42,813 nt of DNA from Verrucomicrobiota bacterium (GCA_003217965.1 QHNB01000094.1:1-42813); one strand, 5' to 3'; positions 26,861-37,628 are shown, numbered from the stretch's first letter. Notes: a model not told the origin generated them from the sequence alone. Program-made: numbers and translations.

Positions 26861-29464
26861 ATGAGCGAGCGACGCAAACCCTATCCTTTCGATCTCTTTG
26901 AACCCAAGTGGCAGCGCATTTGGGAAGAGCGCCAGATCTTTCACGCGCCGAATCCAGGAGAATCGAATTTCGATCCTGGCAAACAAAAGTTCTATGTCCT
27001 GGACATGTTTCCCTATCCGAGCGGAGCTGGGCTGCATGTCGGTCATCCCGAAGGTTACACCGCCACTGACATCATTGCGCGCTACAAGCGAATGCACGGC
27101 TTCAACGTGCTGCATCCGATGGGCTGGGATGCATTCGGTTTGCCGGCCGAGCAGTATGCAATCAAAACCGGCCAGCATCCGGCGATTACAACGCGTGAGA
27201 ACGTAGCGAAATTTAAAAGCCAACTGAAACGCATCGGGTTCTCCTACGACTGGCAGCGCGAAATCAACACCAGCGACCCTCATTTTTACCGGTGGACGCA
27301 GTGGATTTTCCTTCAAATCTACAACTCCTGGTTCAACCCGGAGACGCAACGAGCGGAACCGATTACGACATATCGCGGCGCTGATCCCGATAGCGTACGG
27401 CTGGCTTATGTGGCCGATGTGCCAGTGAATTGGTGCCCCGAACTGGGCACTGTGCTCGCCAATGAAGAAGTGATCGATGGCAAGAGCGAGGTTGGCGGAT
27501 TTCCGGTCGTCCGCCGGCCAATGCGCCAATGGATGCTGCGAATCACGGCTTATGCCGAGCGCTTGTTGAATGAGCTCGAAGGGCTCGATTGGCCAGAAGG
27601 GATCAAATTGCTCCAGAAAAATTGGATCGGACGAAGCGAAGGCGCGGAAATCGATTTTGCGGTAGCCGGGGTCGATGACTCCGGTGCCGCGGTCAGCGAC
27701 CGCGGCTACAGCACCGGTCGCAGCTACAAAATCCGTGTCTTCACCACGAGACCGGACACGCTTTACGGCGCCACTTATATGGTGCTCGCGCCGGAACATT
27801 CGCTCGTCGAATTGATTGTGAGCGAAGAGCAATGGCCGGCGGTGCGCGACTATCGCGAGCGCACCGCGCGCAAGAGCGACTTGGAACGCACGGAACTCTC
27901 AAAGGAAAAGACCGGTGTTTTCACCGGTGCCTTTGCCCTCAACCCGGCCACCGGTAAGAAAATTCCCATCTGGATCGCCGATTATGTTCTGCTCGGTTAT
28001 GGCACCGGCGCGATCATGGGCGTACCGGGCCATGATGAGCGCGATCTGGAGTTCGCGCGCAAATTTCAGTTGCCGGTCATCCCAGTCGTCCAAGCGCCTG
28101 GACAAACCCCTGCCGAATCGATCGGGTTTGTCGGAGACGGTATCGCGATTAATTCGCCGATTATCGAGGGTTTATCGAGCGCAGAAGCAAAGAAGAAAAT
28201 CACCCGCTGGCTGGAGGAGCGTGGCCTAGGGAAGGGGGCGGTTAATTATAAACTGCGCGACTGGCTTTTCTCGCGGCAGCGTTATTGGGGCGAACCATTT
28301 CCGGTAATTTGGGAGAAGGGCGCCCACCGAGCGCTCGACGAAAACGAGCTGCCGGTCGTTCCGCCGGCATTGGAGGATTACAAACCAAGCGGAAGCGGGG
28401 ATCCGCCGCTGGCCAAAGCCAGAGAATGGGTTCGGTATTCCGATAAAGCGACGCGCGAGACCAATACGATGCCCCAATGGGCCGGCTCCTGTTGGTACTA
28501 CCTGAGGTTTTGCGATCCGAAAAACGATCGGCGTTTTGTGGGCGAAGAGACGGAACGCTATTGGATGGGAGGGGCGACGCCGGGCGGAGTCGACCTTTAT
28601 ATTGGTGGCACGGAGCACGCAGTCTTGCATCTGCTCTATGCCCGTTTCTGGCACAAGGTGCTTTTTGACTTGGGCTATTTGTCAAAGCCGGAGCCGTTTC
28701 AGCGGCTGGTCAATCAGGGACTGATTCTCGGAGAGGACAGCCAAAAGATGTCAAAATCGCGTGGCAACGTCGTCAATCCTGACGCCGTGATCGATGAGCA
28801 CGGCGCAGATGCATTTCGATGTTACGAGATGTTTATGGGACCGCTCGAGCAGATGAAACCCTGGAGCATGCGTGGCGTAGAAGGAGTGGCCCGATTTCTG
28901 GCGCGGGTTTGGCGGTTGATCATGGAGGAAAATCAAGCCGGCGAATGGGAGCTATCGGCGCGTCTCCAAGAGATCGCGCCGAACAAGGCGCAGCAAAAAA
29001 TTGTTCACGGCACGATCAAGAAAGTGACCGAAGACATCGAGTCGCTCTCATTCAACACCGCCATTTCCCAAATGATGGTTTTCGTGAACGCGTTCACCAA
29101 CGCACCGGCGATTCCGGTTTCAGCGATGCGGACGCTGCTGGTGTTACTGAATCCGTTCGCGCCGCACCTCACCTCGGAGCTTTGGGAAAAAATAAGCGCC
29201 CGCTTTGGCGACAAGCGGAATGATGTAGCTGAGCAGAAATGGCCTGAGCATGACGAGGCGGTGCTAGTGGTGGACCAAATCGACGTTGTGGTCCAGATAA
29301 ATGGAAAGCTCCGCGACAAATTGCGCGTGGCCACTGACGCGAATGAAGAGCAGTTAAGAGCTGCGGCGTTGAATCTGCCGAAAATTCAGCAGCACCTAGC
29401 CGGAAAAGAAGTTCGCAAAGTCGTGATTGTTCCCAACAAAATCGTTAACATCGTCGCGAACTAA
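26861..29464 (+). CDS. leuS: Leucyl-tRNA synthetase (with an unusual about 20-aa insertion near the CP1 editing domain)
   Basis: [54 protein letters not shown]; insertion [19 protein letters not shown] before [12 protein letters not shown]. Confidence 0.97.
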   Translation: MSERRKPYPFDLFEPKWQRIWEERQIFHAPNPGESNFDPGKQKFYVLDMFPYPSGAGLHVGHPEGYTATDIIARYKRMHGFNVLHPMGWDAFGLPAEQYAIKTGQHPAITTRENVAKFKSQLKRIGFSYDWQREINTSDPHFYRWTQWIFLQIYNSWFNPETQRAEPITTYRGADPDSVRLAYVADVPVNWCPELGTVLANEEVIDGKSEVGGFPVVRRPMRQWMLRITAYAERLLNELEGLDWPEGIKLLQKNWIGRSEGAEIDFAVAGVDDSGAAVSDRGYSTGRSYKIRVFTTRPDTLYGATYMVLAPEHSLVELIVSEEQWPAVRDYRERTARKSDLERTELSKEKTGVFTGAFALNPATGKKIPIWIADYVLLGYGTGAIMGVPGHDERDLEFARKFQLPVIPVVQAPGQTPAESIGFVGDGIAINSPIIEGLSSAEAKKKITRWLEERGLGKGAVNYKLRDWLFSRQRYWGEPFPVIWEKGAHRALDENELPVVPPALEDYKPSGSGDPPLAKAREWVRYSDKATRETNTMPQWAGSCWYYLRFCDPKNDRRFVGEETERYWMGGATPGGVDLYIGGTEHAVLHLLYARFWHKVLFDLGYLSKPEPFQRLVNQGLILGEDSQKMSKSRGNVVNPDAVIDEHGADAFRCYEMFMGPLEQMKPWSMRGVEGVARFLARVWRLIMEENQAGEWELSARLQEIAPNKAQQKIVHGTIKKVTEDIESLSFNTAISQMMVFVNAFTNAPAIPVSAMRTLLVLLNPFAPHLTSELWEKISARFGDKRNDVAEQKWPEHDEAVLVVDQIDVVVQINGKLRDKLRVATDANEEQLRAAALNLPKIQQHLAGKEVRKVVIVPNKIVNIVAN
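27681..27717. repeat. Palindromic repeat embedded in leuS
   Basis: ccggtgccgcggtc agc gaccgcggctacagcaccgg: inner arms gccgcggtc/gaccgcggc 27686-27706, outer ccggtgc/gcaccgg, CTACA tail as in the intergenic palindromes. Confidence 0.75.
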
Positions 29465-29481
29465 TTAAGGAGGAATCTGCC

Positions 29482-29937
29482 ATGTGGAAAGAATTCAAAG
29501 AGTTCGCAGCCAAAGGTAGCGCTTTCGATCTTGCGATCGGTGTCATCATCGGTGCCGCCTTCAGCGGAATCGTCAATTCGCTGGTTAAGGACATCATCAT
29601 GCCACCGATCGGACTGATCACGGGCGGGCTCGATTTTTCGAACAAGTTTTTGATTCTTAAACATCCTCCGGGCGGGGGCTTTTTCGCCACACCGGCCGAT
29701 GCCGTGAAAGCCGGGGCGATTACCTGGAACTACGGAAACTTCATTACGCTTGTGATTAATTTCATCATTGTCGCTTGCGCGATCTTTCTCCTGGTAAAAG
29801 GATTCAACCGGTTGAAACGGCCGCATCCAACCGCGCCCCCGGTGGCGAAGGATTGTCCGGCGTGCGCCATGTCGATTCCGGCTAAAGCGACTCGCTGCCC
29901 GCATTGTACAAGCGAGCTCGAGGCGGCTCGCGGTTAG
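29482..29937 (+). CDS. mscL: Large-conductance mechanosensitive channel MscL with C-terminal zinc ribbon
   Basis: [45 protein letters not shown]-terminal [18 protein letters not shown]. Confidence 0.95.
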   Translation: MWKEFKEFAAKGSAFDLAIGVIIGAAFSGIVNSLVKDIIMPPIGLITGGLDFSNKFLILKHPPGGGFFATPADAVKAGAITWNYGNFITLVINFIIVACAIFLLVKGFNRLKRPHPTAPPVAKDCPACAMSIPAKATRCPHCTSELEAARG

Positions 29938-30587
29938 GCGGCGAATTCGCCCGGCTCCAGCGGCAAAATTCGCTCAGGCGTACAAAGCCAGATCCGATTT
30001 TGCCCCGGTTCCACCCATGAAGTGCCGGCTGCCCAGGGTGAGAAGGCCGGCATAACCCAGCAGGTCGATTCCTGAACAAACGCGGGAAATTTCAAGTGAA
30101 GTCCGGCCCCATCGCGCAACGTCGCCGCCGGATGGAAATGCCCGATAATTTCGATCCGGCCGGAGTTCTTACGCGGACTGTCGCCGTGGTAAAATTCGAA
30201 GGCTTCGGTGCGGAAAGATTCGACGAAATCGATGGCGCCCTGGAGTTTGCGATCGTGATTGCCGGCGATGGTGATCGTCTCGCAATATTTGCGCGCATCC
30301 GATAAAAGTTTTTTGGCGGGCTCGATGGCGGCGTCATCATGCACAAGGTCGCCCAGAATAACGAGAATTCTCGGCTCATAATCGGTGATAAGCCCTAGCA
30401 AACGGGCGCTGGACGATTCCATCCCCCAAAACGGAACTAGTTGGCCAGCAAGACGTTGGCTCAGCTCGAACCCGAAATGAAGGTCTGCGATGGCCAACCA
30501 ACCTTCCTGCTCATGAAAGAGCCCGAGGCGTGCATCCAGGAGCACGTTTTCTGCTACATAAGCTTGGGTCAGCGAAAGGGGGCGCAA
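29934..30587 (-). CDS. Metallophosphoesterase, PdeM-like
   Basis: [42 protein letters not shown]; apparent TTG start at 30587. Confidence 0.85.
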   Translation of the reverse strand: MRPLSLTQAYVAENVLLDARLGLFHEQEGWLAIADLHFGFELSQRLAGQLVPFWGMESSSARLLGLITDYEPRILVILGDLVHDDAAIEPAKKLLSDARKYCETITIAGNHDRKLQGAIDFVESFRTEAFEFYHGDSPRKNSGRIEIIGHFHPAATLRDGAGLHLKFPAFVQESTCWVMPAFSPWAAGTSWVEPGQNRIWLCTPERILPLEPGEFAA

Positions 30588-31168
30588 TGGGCGCAGGGAA
30601 ATTATCGCTTGTTAGATTCGACTTCAACGGCTATTCAGCGCGGGTTTTGCAAGGACCATTGCTGCTGCGACTTACGCTCGCGTGCTTGCTCGCCGGATTC
30701 CTCGGAAGTTGCGCCACTCAACCGGTTGCGAGCCGTAACAAAGCGAAACCACGGCGAATGAACGTGCGGACCACCGCTTACTGCACGTCAGAACGTGGCG
30801 GAGGCGGAAAACACAATGCCGTTGGTATGTACCTTTCCGGCCGGAATGTCATCAGTGCGGCTTCCGATTGGTCGCGTTTTCCGCTCGGCACTCGTTTTCG
30901 CCTGGTCGGCACGAATCAGGAGTATGTCATCGACGACTACGGCGGCGCGCTCATCGGCACAAACACGATCGACCTGTTCACCAATTCCCGCCTCGAGATG
31001 AAGCGCTGGGGCGTCCGACACGTTGATATCGACATTTTGCAATGGGGTTCGGACGAACAGAGCTTGAAAATTCTCGCGCCACGGGCGAAACACAAAAAAG
31101 TCCGGCGGATGCTTGTGGCATTAAATAGCAAAAAGAGACCAATCGAAGTCGCGGATAAGCGCCTTTGA
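30587..31168 (+). CDS. 3D domain-containing lipoprotein-like protein
   Basis: ORF 30530..31168, likely start 30587; lipobox-like LAGFLGSC; NVRTTAYCTSERGGGGKHNAVG.. YVIDDYGGAL..TIDLFTNSRLEMKRWGVRHVDIDIL (3D motif). Confidence 0.8.
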   Translation: MGAGKLSLVRFDFNGYSARVLQGPLLLRLTLACLLAGFLGSCATQPVASRNKAKPRRMNVRTTAYCTSERGGGGKHNAVGMYLSGRNVISAASDWSRFPLGTRFRLVGTNQEYVIDDYGGALIGTNTIDLFTNSRLEMKRWGVRHVDIDILQWGSDEQSLKILAPRAKHKKVRRMLVALNSKKRPIEVADKRL

Positions 31169-31200
31169 TTTCGGGAGCATCGCGCCGAAACTCACGCGCG

Positions 31201-32172
31201 ATGAACATTCTCGTCGTTGGCGGGGCGGGCTACATTGGCAGCGTCTGCGCGGAGCTTTTGCTGAACGAAGGCCACCAGATCGCCATCCTCGATAATTTAT
31301 CTGAAGGCCACCGTGCTGCGGTCGATCAGCGAGCCCGCTTTGTCGAGGGAGACCTGGCCGATCGGGATGGGATCGCGCAGACCGTTGCTCGTTTGCGCCC
31401 AGACGCAGTCATGCATTTCGCTGGCAGTGCCTTGGTTGCCGAGTCGATGCGCGATCCTTCCAAGTATTTTCGAAACAACATTGCCAATGGTTTGAATCTG
31501 CTCGACGCCATGGTTGCCGCGGACGTTCGGCAAATCGTTTTTTCATCTTCTTGCGCAACATTCGGTTTGCCTGAGCGCACACCGATTGATGAAACTTTTC
31601 CACAACTACCGATAAATCCCTACGGGGAATCCAAACTCGCTTTTGAAAAAATTCTCCGCTGGTACGATCGGATCCACGGAGTGCGGTTTATCTCGCTGCG
31701 CTATTTCAATGCGGCAGGAGCGTCAGAGAAATTTGGAGAAGATCATCGCTGCGAAACTCATTTGATTCCAAACGTGCTGAAAGTCGCGCTCGGACGACAG
31801 CCGCATGTCGAGATTTTCGGCACGGATTACGACACGCCGGATGGGACCTGTATTCGCGATTACATCCATATTCTCGATTTGGCGTGCGCACATATCCTGG
31901 GCTTAGGTACGTCGGCCAGTGCCTCTTACAATCTCGGCACTGGCGGCGGCTCGAGCGTGCGCCAAGTGATCGACTCTTGCCGCAAGGTGACCGGCAAAAA
32001 GATTCCCGTAATCGAAAGATCCCGCCGTTCTGGAGATCCGCCGCGGCTCGTTGCCACTTCGGAGAAAATTAAACGTGAACTCGGCTGGCGGCCGCAGTTC
32101 CAAGCGCTCGATACTATCGTCAGCAGTGCGTGGAAATGGCACCAGCGATTTCCGAACGGGTACGGCGATTGA
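31201..32172 (+). CDS. galE: UDP-glucose 4-epimerase
   Basis: NILVVGGAGYIGSVCAELLL, YGESKLAFEKIL, RYFNAAGAS, DYDTPDGTCIRDYIHILDLACAH. Confidence 0.95.
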   Translation: MNILVVGGAGYIGSVCAELLLNEGHQIAILDNLSEGHRAAVDQRARFVEGDLADRDGIAQTVARLRPDAVMHFAGSALVAESMRDPSKYFRNNIANGLNLLDAMVAADVRQIVFSSSCATFGLPERTPIDETFPQLPINPYGESKLAFEKILRWYDRIHGVRFISLRYFNAAGASEKFGEDHRCETHLIPNVLKVALGRQPHVEIFGTDYDTPDGTCIRDYIHILDLACAHILGLGTSASASYNLGTGGGSSVRQVIDSCRKVTGKKIPVIERSRRSGDPPRLVATSEKIKRELGWRPQFQALDTIVSSAWKWHQRFPNGYGD

Positions 32173-32280
32173 TCGGGACGGAGCGGTACTAGGTCTGCCG
32201 CCGCTTGTAACTCCCGCTGTCCGCAGTGGCAGGCAGGCTGCACAGCAACAGCGTCTACAAGTCGCTCGTAGCGATAAAAC

Positions 32281-32303
32281 GCCCGCCGGTTATGCCGGCG
32301 GGC
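32281..32303 (-). terminator. Rho-independent terminator for the minus-strand gene 32337-32741
   Basis: gcccgccgg-ttatg-ccggcgggc, 9-bp perfect stem; on the minus strand followed by GTTTTATC. Confidence 0.75.
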
Positions 32304-32336
32304 GCCGCACTTCTTACAAAAACGATCAGTTACCTG

Positions 32337-32741
32337 TTAGGGCTGAGTTGTGGTCGTTGTGGTGGTAGTCTCCTTTGTCACCGTCACCGGCCTGGTCAGC
32401 ACCACGCGTTTGACGATCATCCGATCACCCTGCCTGACGTAGTGAACCGTTGCAGGCATGTCCGGGCGAATCTCCGTCCAGGCCACAGTATGCCCAGTTG
32501 GGTCCACAATTGTGGTCTCGGGCGTGTAATAATAGCGCACCGGCTCTGCCGTTCCTGCGCGGAACGTGAAGTAATCACCGGCTGGCGCAGCAACAAACGC
32601 CCCAGTACTCGTGGTCAATCCCACCCCGACCGGGCCGACATCTGCATCGACTGATGTCGTTGTTTGCGCCATGGCTGCGCTGGCCCCGAGCACGCAAGCC
32701 GCGCCGATGGCCAACATTTTGGTTAATCTGTTGTCTTTCAT
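32337..32741 (-). CDS. Hypothetical secreted protein with Thr-rich C-terminus
   Basis: Signal peptide (MKDNRLTKMLAIGAACVLGASAAMAQ), polyThr tail TKETTTTTTTTQP, followed by a terminator. Confidence 0.7.
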   Translation of the reverse strand: MKDNRLTKMLAIGAACVLGASAAMAQTTTSVDADVGPVGVGLTTSTGAFVAAPAGDYFTFRAGTAEPVRYYYTPETTIVDPTGHTVAWTEIRPDMPATVHYVRQGDRMIVKRVVLTRPVTVTKETTTTTTTTQP

Positions 32742-32895
32742 GTTTGTCCTTTGCTTTGGTTAACGGATGCTTTCCGTCGTGACTGATTTGGACTCGCCGC
32801 CGGCGGCTTTTATTCAACCGCATAGAGGCTTCGTAAACACTGTGAGAGGCGGCCTCATTTTTCCACAGTGTGCGTTAATTGTCCCCCAGAGCTGA

Positions 32896-34134
32896 ATGCA
32901 GCCGCTTACCGGTTTTCGCGATTTCCTTCCCGCCGACTGCGCGGAGCGGAATTATATCTTCGCCAAATGGCGCGAGGCCACGCGGCGCTACGGCTTCATC
33001 GAATATGACGGTCCGCTGCTCGAGGAGCTCGATCTCTATAAGAAGAAATCGGGCGATGAAATCGTGCGCCAGCTCTACGAATTTGTCGACAAAGGGCAAC
33101 GCGCTGTTGCCTTGCGGCCAGAAATGACGCCCACCCTCGCGCGCATTATTGCGACGAATCATCGGAATTTTCGCAAGCCGCTGAAGTGGTTTTCCATTCC
33201 GCAAGTCTTCCGTTATGAACGTCCGCAGCGCGGACGATTGCGCGAACATTTTCAGCTCAATTGCGACATTATCGGCGAGTCTTCGGCCGAGGCCGATGCG
33301 GAACTAATTGCGCTCGCCATCGATGTCGTGCGCGCATTCGGTTTTGGCGCAAACGATTTTGTTGTCCGGATCAGCGACCGGGAGTTCTGGACCGAGCTTT
33401 TGAAAGTCGAAGGAGTGCCGCCAGAGCGCTGGGAGGAGGTCTTACAGACAATCGATAAATCCGAACGTGAAGCTCGCACAAAAACAATGGAGCGTCTGGG
33501 CGCCTTGGCCGGACCGGTTTTCGAAATTTTGGAGAAAGGCGGCGAGAGCACAAAGCTCAACGAGATCATCGATAATCTGAGAGCGCGGGGATTAAGCGAT
33601 TTCGCTACGGTCGATGTGAGAATTGTTCGGGGTCTCGCCTATTATACCGGGGTGGTCTTCGAAATATTCGATCGGGCCGGTAAATTTCGCGCGATTGCCG
33701 GCGGCGGACGTTACGATCAACTAATCGCACAGCTCAGCGACAATGCGGTCTCTCTTTCAGCGTTAGGGTTCGCTATGGGCGATGTCGTTCTGGGCGAAAT
33801 GATCCACGAGAATGCGTCGGCGCTTAGGCAGCTGGAAGTATCTGTTCGTTCCGATCACGCCATTGACATTTACGTGGTGATTGCCAAGGAAGAGCGCCGT
33901 GCCGCTGCTCTCGCTGTCATTCAACAATTGCGCGACCAAGGCTATGGGCTGGACTATCCGATGACGCCGACAAAAGTCCCAAGGCAGTTCCAAACGGCGG
34001 AACAACTTGGAGCGCACACCGCGATTTTATTTGGTGACGAATGGCCAAGCGTTGCGGTGAAGAATCTTGCGACCGGGGAGCAGCGGCTCATTCCTCATGA
34101 AGAACTGCTCACCCATTTGACAGCCAATCGCTGA
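32896..34134 (+). CDS. hisS: Histidyl-tRNA synthetase
   Basis: GFRDFLPADCAER, ALRPEMTPTLARII, QVFRYERPQRGRLREHFQLNCDIIG, GLAYYTGVVFEIFD, GGGRYDQL; C-terminal anticodon-binding-like domain. Confidence 0.92.
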   Translation: MQPLTGFRDFLPADCAERNYIFAKWREATRRYGFIEYDGPLLEELDLYKKKSGDEIVRQLYEFVDKGQRAVALRPEMTPTLARIIATNHRNFRKPLKWFSIPQVFRYERPQRGRLREHFQLNCDIIGESSAEADAELIALAIDVVRAFGFGANDFVVRISDREFWTELLKVEGVPPERWEEVLQTIDKSEREARTKTMERLGALAGPVFEILEKGGESTKLNEIIDNLRARGLSDFATVDVRIVRGLAYYTGVVFEIFDRAGKFRAIAGGGRYDQLIAQLSDNAVSLSALGFAMGDVVLGEMIHENASALRQLEVSVRSDHAIDIYVVIAKEERRAAALAVIQQLRDQGYGLDYPMTPTKVPRQFQTAEQLGAHTAILFGDEWPSVAVKNLATGEQRLIPHEELLTHLTANR

Positions 34135-34164
34135 ACTCGCCAGCCGAGCCCGCGCAGCCAATCG

Positions 34165-34923
34165 CTATGCTGTTCGCTCGGCTGCCTTAAGCAATTTAAT
34201 GGCGTCGCGCAATTCTGCTGCGCGTTCGTAGAGTTCGCTTGCGATCGCGCTTTCCATCTCGCGCTGCATGATCTCCAGCTTGGTCAGCGGTCGCTTGGCC
34301 CGGACCTCGTCCAACCATTCTTCGAGAAACGCGATTTCACTGCTTTTACTTGCTAGTTCGGGAAAGTTGGAATGCTGAAAGAATTCAACGATGGCGTCGC
34401 GACCCTTCTCGATTTCGCGCATACCATCTCCAAACTTGCCCTCATTCAGAAAGATCGACGCCTTGGCCCGTGTATTCATCATCAGGACGTAGGGTCGGAA
34501 TTGTTGAAAATTCCAGACGATCTCTTCCCGCTCGCTGTGTTCGTCGACAAAAGTGAAGAGATCGAGGTTTCGCTGAGTGTCGCGGATTACTCCAGCGAAT
34601 TCGTTGAGCTGAAACAGGCTAACGTAGCGGTGGTAATACTGAATGCCCTCTTGTTGTAATTCGGAACATTCCTCGGCCGTCAATTCATAGCTGTCACCGG
34701 CTGCTTTGGCGAGTTCGGCACGATGCTGGTGATAGGCAAGTAGTGATTCACACCCGTGCGGCCGCTGGCCATCCGGCCGGCCGGTCATTTCCATTTGCAA
34801 GACGCCGAGATCGAGCCGCAATTGCAACTTATCGCGGCCGTCAAAGCCCAGTATCTTCCTTACCTTGATCATGCCAGGCTCGTGGGGCCACTCTTTCAAG
34901 ATGGCATTGAGATCCAAACTCAT
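34165..34923 (-). CDS. UvrB/UvrC-motif-containing protein
   Basis: Likely start MSLDLNAILKEWPHEPG at 34923; C-terminal UVR motif LTKLEIMQREMESAIASELYERAAELRDAIKLLK. Confidence 0.85.
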   Translation of the reverse strand: MSLDLNAILKEWPHEPGMIKVRKILGFDGRDKLQLRLDLGVLQMEMTGRPDGQRPHGCESLLAYHQHRAELAKAAGDSYELTAEECSELQQEGIQYYHRYVSLFQLNEFAGVIRDTQRNLDLFTFVDEHSEREEIVWNFQQFRPYVLMMNTRAKASIFLNEGKFGDGMREIEKGRDAIVEFFQHSNFPELASKSSEIAFLEEWLDEVRAKRPLTKLEIMQREMESAIASELYERAAELRDAIKLLKAAERTA

Positions 34924-35010
34924 CGCATAGAAATGATCGTTTACGGGTGCCGATTTTGTCAACGCTGACGAAGCATTGCAGGGTGAACTTTTTCGCGAGA
35001 TTCTTTCCCG

Positions 35011-35898
35011 ATGGAAGCGGAGATCGATGCGTTCATTCGTTACCTGGCGATTGAGCGCGGCCTCTCGGAGAACTACCAACTGTCAACCCGCCGTTCCCTC
35101 ACTGACTTCGCCCAATGGTGTGCGCGGCGTCATCTGCGCAGCGGCGCCGATCTCGCCGTCGACCATCTCACAGACTATCTCTCGGAGAGAAAACGCACCG
35201 GCCTTTCCGCGTCGTCGATCAAATTGATCGTCGTCGCGCTCAAAATCTTTTTCCGCTTTTTGCTTGGGAGAGGAATGATCTCTCGCGATCCCAGCGAAAC
35301 CCTGTCGCTGCCTCGGATCGAGCGCTATTTGCCGGAAACTTTGAATGAAGTTCAAGTGGAACAACTACTAAATGCCATCGATACTAAAACGGAACTTGGC
35401 CTGCGCGATCGCGCCATCGTCGAATTGCTTTACGCCAGTGGTTTGCGTATTTCCGAGCTGACGGTAGCGCGGCTGGAGCAATTCAACGACGAAGAACGAA
35501 TTTTGCGTGTTACCGGCAAGGGCAACAAGATGCGACTCGTGCCCGTAGGTCGCAAGGCTTCCCAGGCCCTCGCCGCTTATCTTTCGGCTGAACGGCCAAA
35601 ACTCGTCACATCCAAATCTGGGAGTGAGATTTTTCTTTCCGCCCGAGGCCGAAAGCTCACCACCACTCGCGTTTGGCAAATCGTAAAGAAACATGCAAAA
35701 CGCTCGGGTGTGGAAACCAATATCTATCCACATCTTCTGCGGCACAGTTTCGCCACCCATCTGCTTGGCAATGGCGCCGACCTTCGAATCATTCAAGAAA
35801 TGTTGGGCCACGCGGACATCTCGACCACCCAAGTTTACACGCACGTAGATCAGCAGCGTCTCAAAGCCGTGCATCGAAAATTTCATCCTCGTCCATAG
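35011..35898 (+). CDS. xerD: Tyrosine recombinase XerC/XerD
   Basis: YASGLRISEL, TGKGNKMRLVPVG, HLLRHSFATHLLGNGADLRIIQEMLGHADISTTQVYTHV; standalone and near housekeeping genes. Confidence 0.92.
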   Translation: MEAEIDAFIRYLAIERGLSENYQLSTRRSLTDFAQWCARRHLRSGADLAVDHLTDYLSERKRTGLSASSIKLIVVALKIFFRFLLGRGMISRDPSETLSLPRIERYLPETLNEVQVEQLLNAIDTKTELGLRDRAIVELLYASGLRISELTVARLEQFNDEERILRVTGKGNKMRLVPVGRKASQALAAYLSAERPKLVTSKSGSEIFLSARGRKLTTTRVWQIVKKHAKRSGVETNIYPHLLRHSFATHLLGNGADLRIIQEMLGHADISTTQVYTHVDQQRLKAVHRKFHPRP

Positions 35899-35966
35899 AC
35901 GAAGGCAATAGGCAGACATAGGAAAGTCGTGCGGACGAGAGGACGCCCGCTACAATTCGAGTTTTT

Positions 35967-37628
35967 ATGAAACGATTTCTGCTGTTTGTGCTGGTTGGAG
36001 CAGTCGTAGTATTGCTCGTCCTATTTGCGCTCCGCCGTCAGCCGGGCCCTGCCCACTCAGCCGCGGCCCGCCTGCTGCCATCCGACACCGCGCTGTTGTT
36101 CGAGATTCCGAACGCGGAGAAAAATCGAGAAGATTGGCACCGCACGGAATTGTATTCGCTTTATCGAGAGCCAGCCGTGCAGGCATTCTTACAGAAGCCG
36201 AAGGCGCAAGTGCAAGAGCGCAGTCCGCTCATTAACAGCTGGCGCGAGGCTGGAAAACTGCGGATGCGCGGCGCGTTCCTCGCAACGAATAGCTTTGATG
36301 CCAAAGCTGGAAACGCGCAACGCAGCACGAACGATTACGAGAAGCATCGCATCGATGTTATCGCCGGAGAAATTACGCTTGCGTCTACCGTCGTGGGTAA
36401 CCGTTTCCTGGTCGCCACCAACATTAACGATTTGATGGCGATGCTTGATCGAGTCGACGGCCGCGTGAAAACGCCGGCACTTGAATCAGATCAAAATTTC
36501 CGGGAAGCCATGAAGGAAATGCCGGCGGACCATGCGTGGCTGTTTTACGTTCAACCCAAACAACTGGGACAAAAGCTCACCGCATTGCGAGCACAAGATG
36601 GACGCGCCTTGCCACCGGGCGAACAAACAATGATCGAACGAATCCGAAGCTTCTCCCATGCAACGGTTTTTGATGGTCAGAGAATTCGAGAGGTGGATTT
36701 CACGGCTATGCCACGAATGTTCGATGCCAAACTGACGCGCGACACTCTTTCAATCGCGTCGCCCGATACCTTTCTCTACCTCGCTACAATCATTAATCTT
36801 CAACAACTCGCCTGGAATCAAATGCTCGCCAATGCCGCTGCCGCCACTGGCCAAAAACAGGCCCTAGCCCAGGCAGGTATTACGGCAGACGATTGGAGGG
36901 CCGCCTTCGGTGACGAAGTGTCGCTCATCGCGGATTGGCCGGCGAACGCGCGAATTCCCGGCGTGGTGGCGACGCTAACCATTCGCGATCCTTCGCGTGC
37001 GAAGAAGATTGTTAGCACACTTGCCGCTTCGTCGGGCTGGCAATCAACGATTCGAGATAATGTGCAGTATTTCACTGCGCCGATGGGGGGAAGCAGTCTG
37101 GCGATCAGCCTCATCGTGGCAGTTTCCGATCGCTTGCTCGTAATTGGCGGCGATTCAGCCAGGGTTGATCGAGCAGTGGCGCTGCCAAAAAACGGGACTG
37201 GATTGGATCGTTCGCCCAATTTTCGCAACGCGGCCAAGCTCGTGCCCGCTCCCGAGCAGATGTTCACCTACGTCGATTTGGCCGCCCTCTATTCGAGATT
37301 GGATGCGACGCTGCGCCCCATTCTGCAAATGAGCGCGGCGTTCGTTCCTTCGCTGACTGAGCATATCGACCCGGCCAAACTCCCGCCTGCTGAGGTCGTT
37401 GCACGTCACTTGAGCCCGGTCGTGGCGTCACAATGGTACGCGGGAAATGGTTATCGGTCGGAATCAGTTGGTACCATTACGATTGGCCAAACTGGCGGGG
37501 TGGCAGTGGCAGCATGGCTGGGCACGACACTTTTGAAGAATAAGACGAGCGTCATTTTGGCCTCTCCCGCGGCGACTTCTTCGGCAGCTCCCTCAACACC
37601 TTTGGTGAGTCCGGTGCCGACCCCGTAA
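35967..37628 (+). CDS. Hypothetical membrane-anchored periplasmic protein
   Basis: N-terminal TM (FLLFVLVGAVVVLLVLFAL), 553 aa, long ORF with coding-like composition. Confidence 0.75.
   Translation: MKRFLLFVLVGAVVVLLVLFALRRQPGPAHSAAARLLPSDTALLFEIPNAEKNREDWHRTELYSLYREPAVQAFLQKPKAQVQERSPLINSWREAGKLRMRGAFLATNSFDAKAGNAQRSTNDYEKHRIDVIAGEITLASTVVGNRFLVATNINDLMAMLDRVDGRVKTPALESDQNFREAMKEMPADHAWLFYVQPKQLGQKLTALRAQDGRALPPGEQTMIERIRSFSHATVFDGQRIREVDFTAMPRMFDAKLTRDTLSIASPDTFLYLATIINLQQLAWNQMLANAAAATGQKQALAQAGITADDWRAAFGDEVSLIADWPANARIPGVVATLTIRDPSRAKKIVSTLAASSGWQSTIRDNVQYFTAPMGGSSLAISLIVAVSDRLLVIGGDSARVDRAVALPKNGTGLDRSPNFRNAAKLVPAPEQMFTYVDLAALYSRLDATLRPILQMSAAFVPSLTEHIDPAKLPPAEVVARHLSPVVASQWYAGNGYRSESVGTITIGQTGGVAVAAWLGTTLLKNKTSVILASPAATSSAAPSTPLVSPVPTP

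Noticed and set aside
26819-27832. 337-aa minus-strand ORF opposite leuS
   Set aside because: Antisense to unambiguous LeuRS; no recognisable domain.
35011-35898. Tyrosine recombinase as evidence of an integrated mobile element
   Set aside because: Matches XerC/D housekeeping type; no att-like repeats, tRNA or phage genes nearby.
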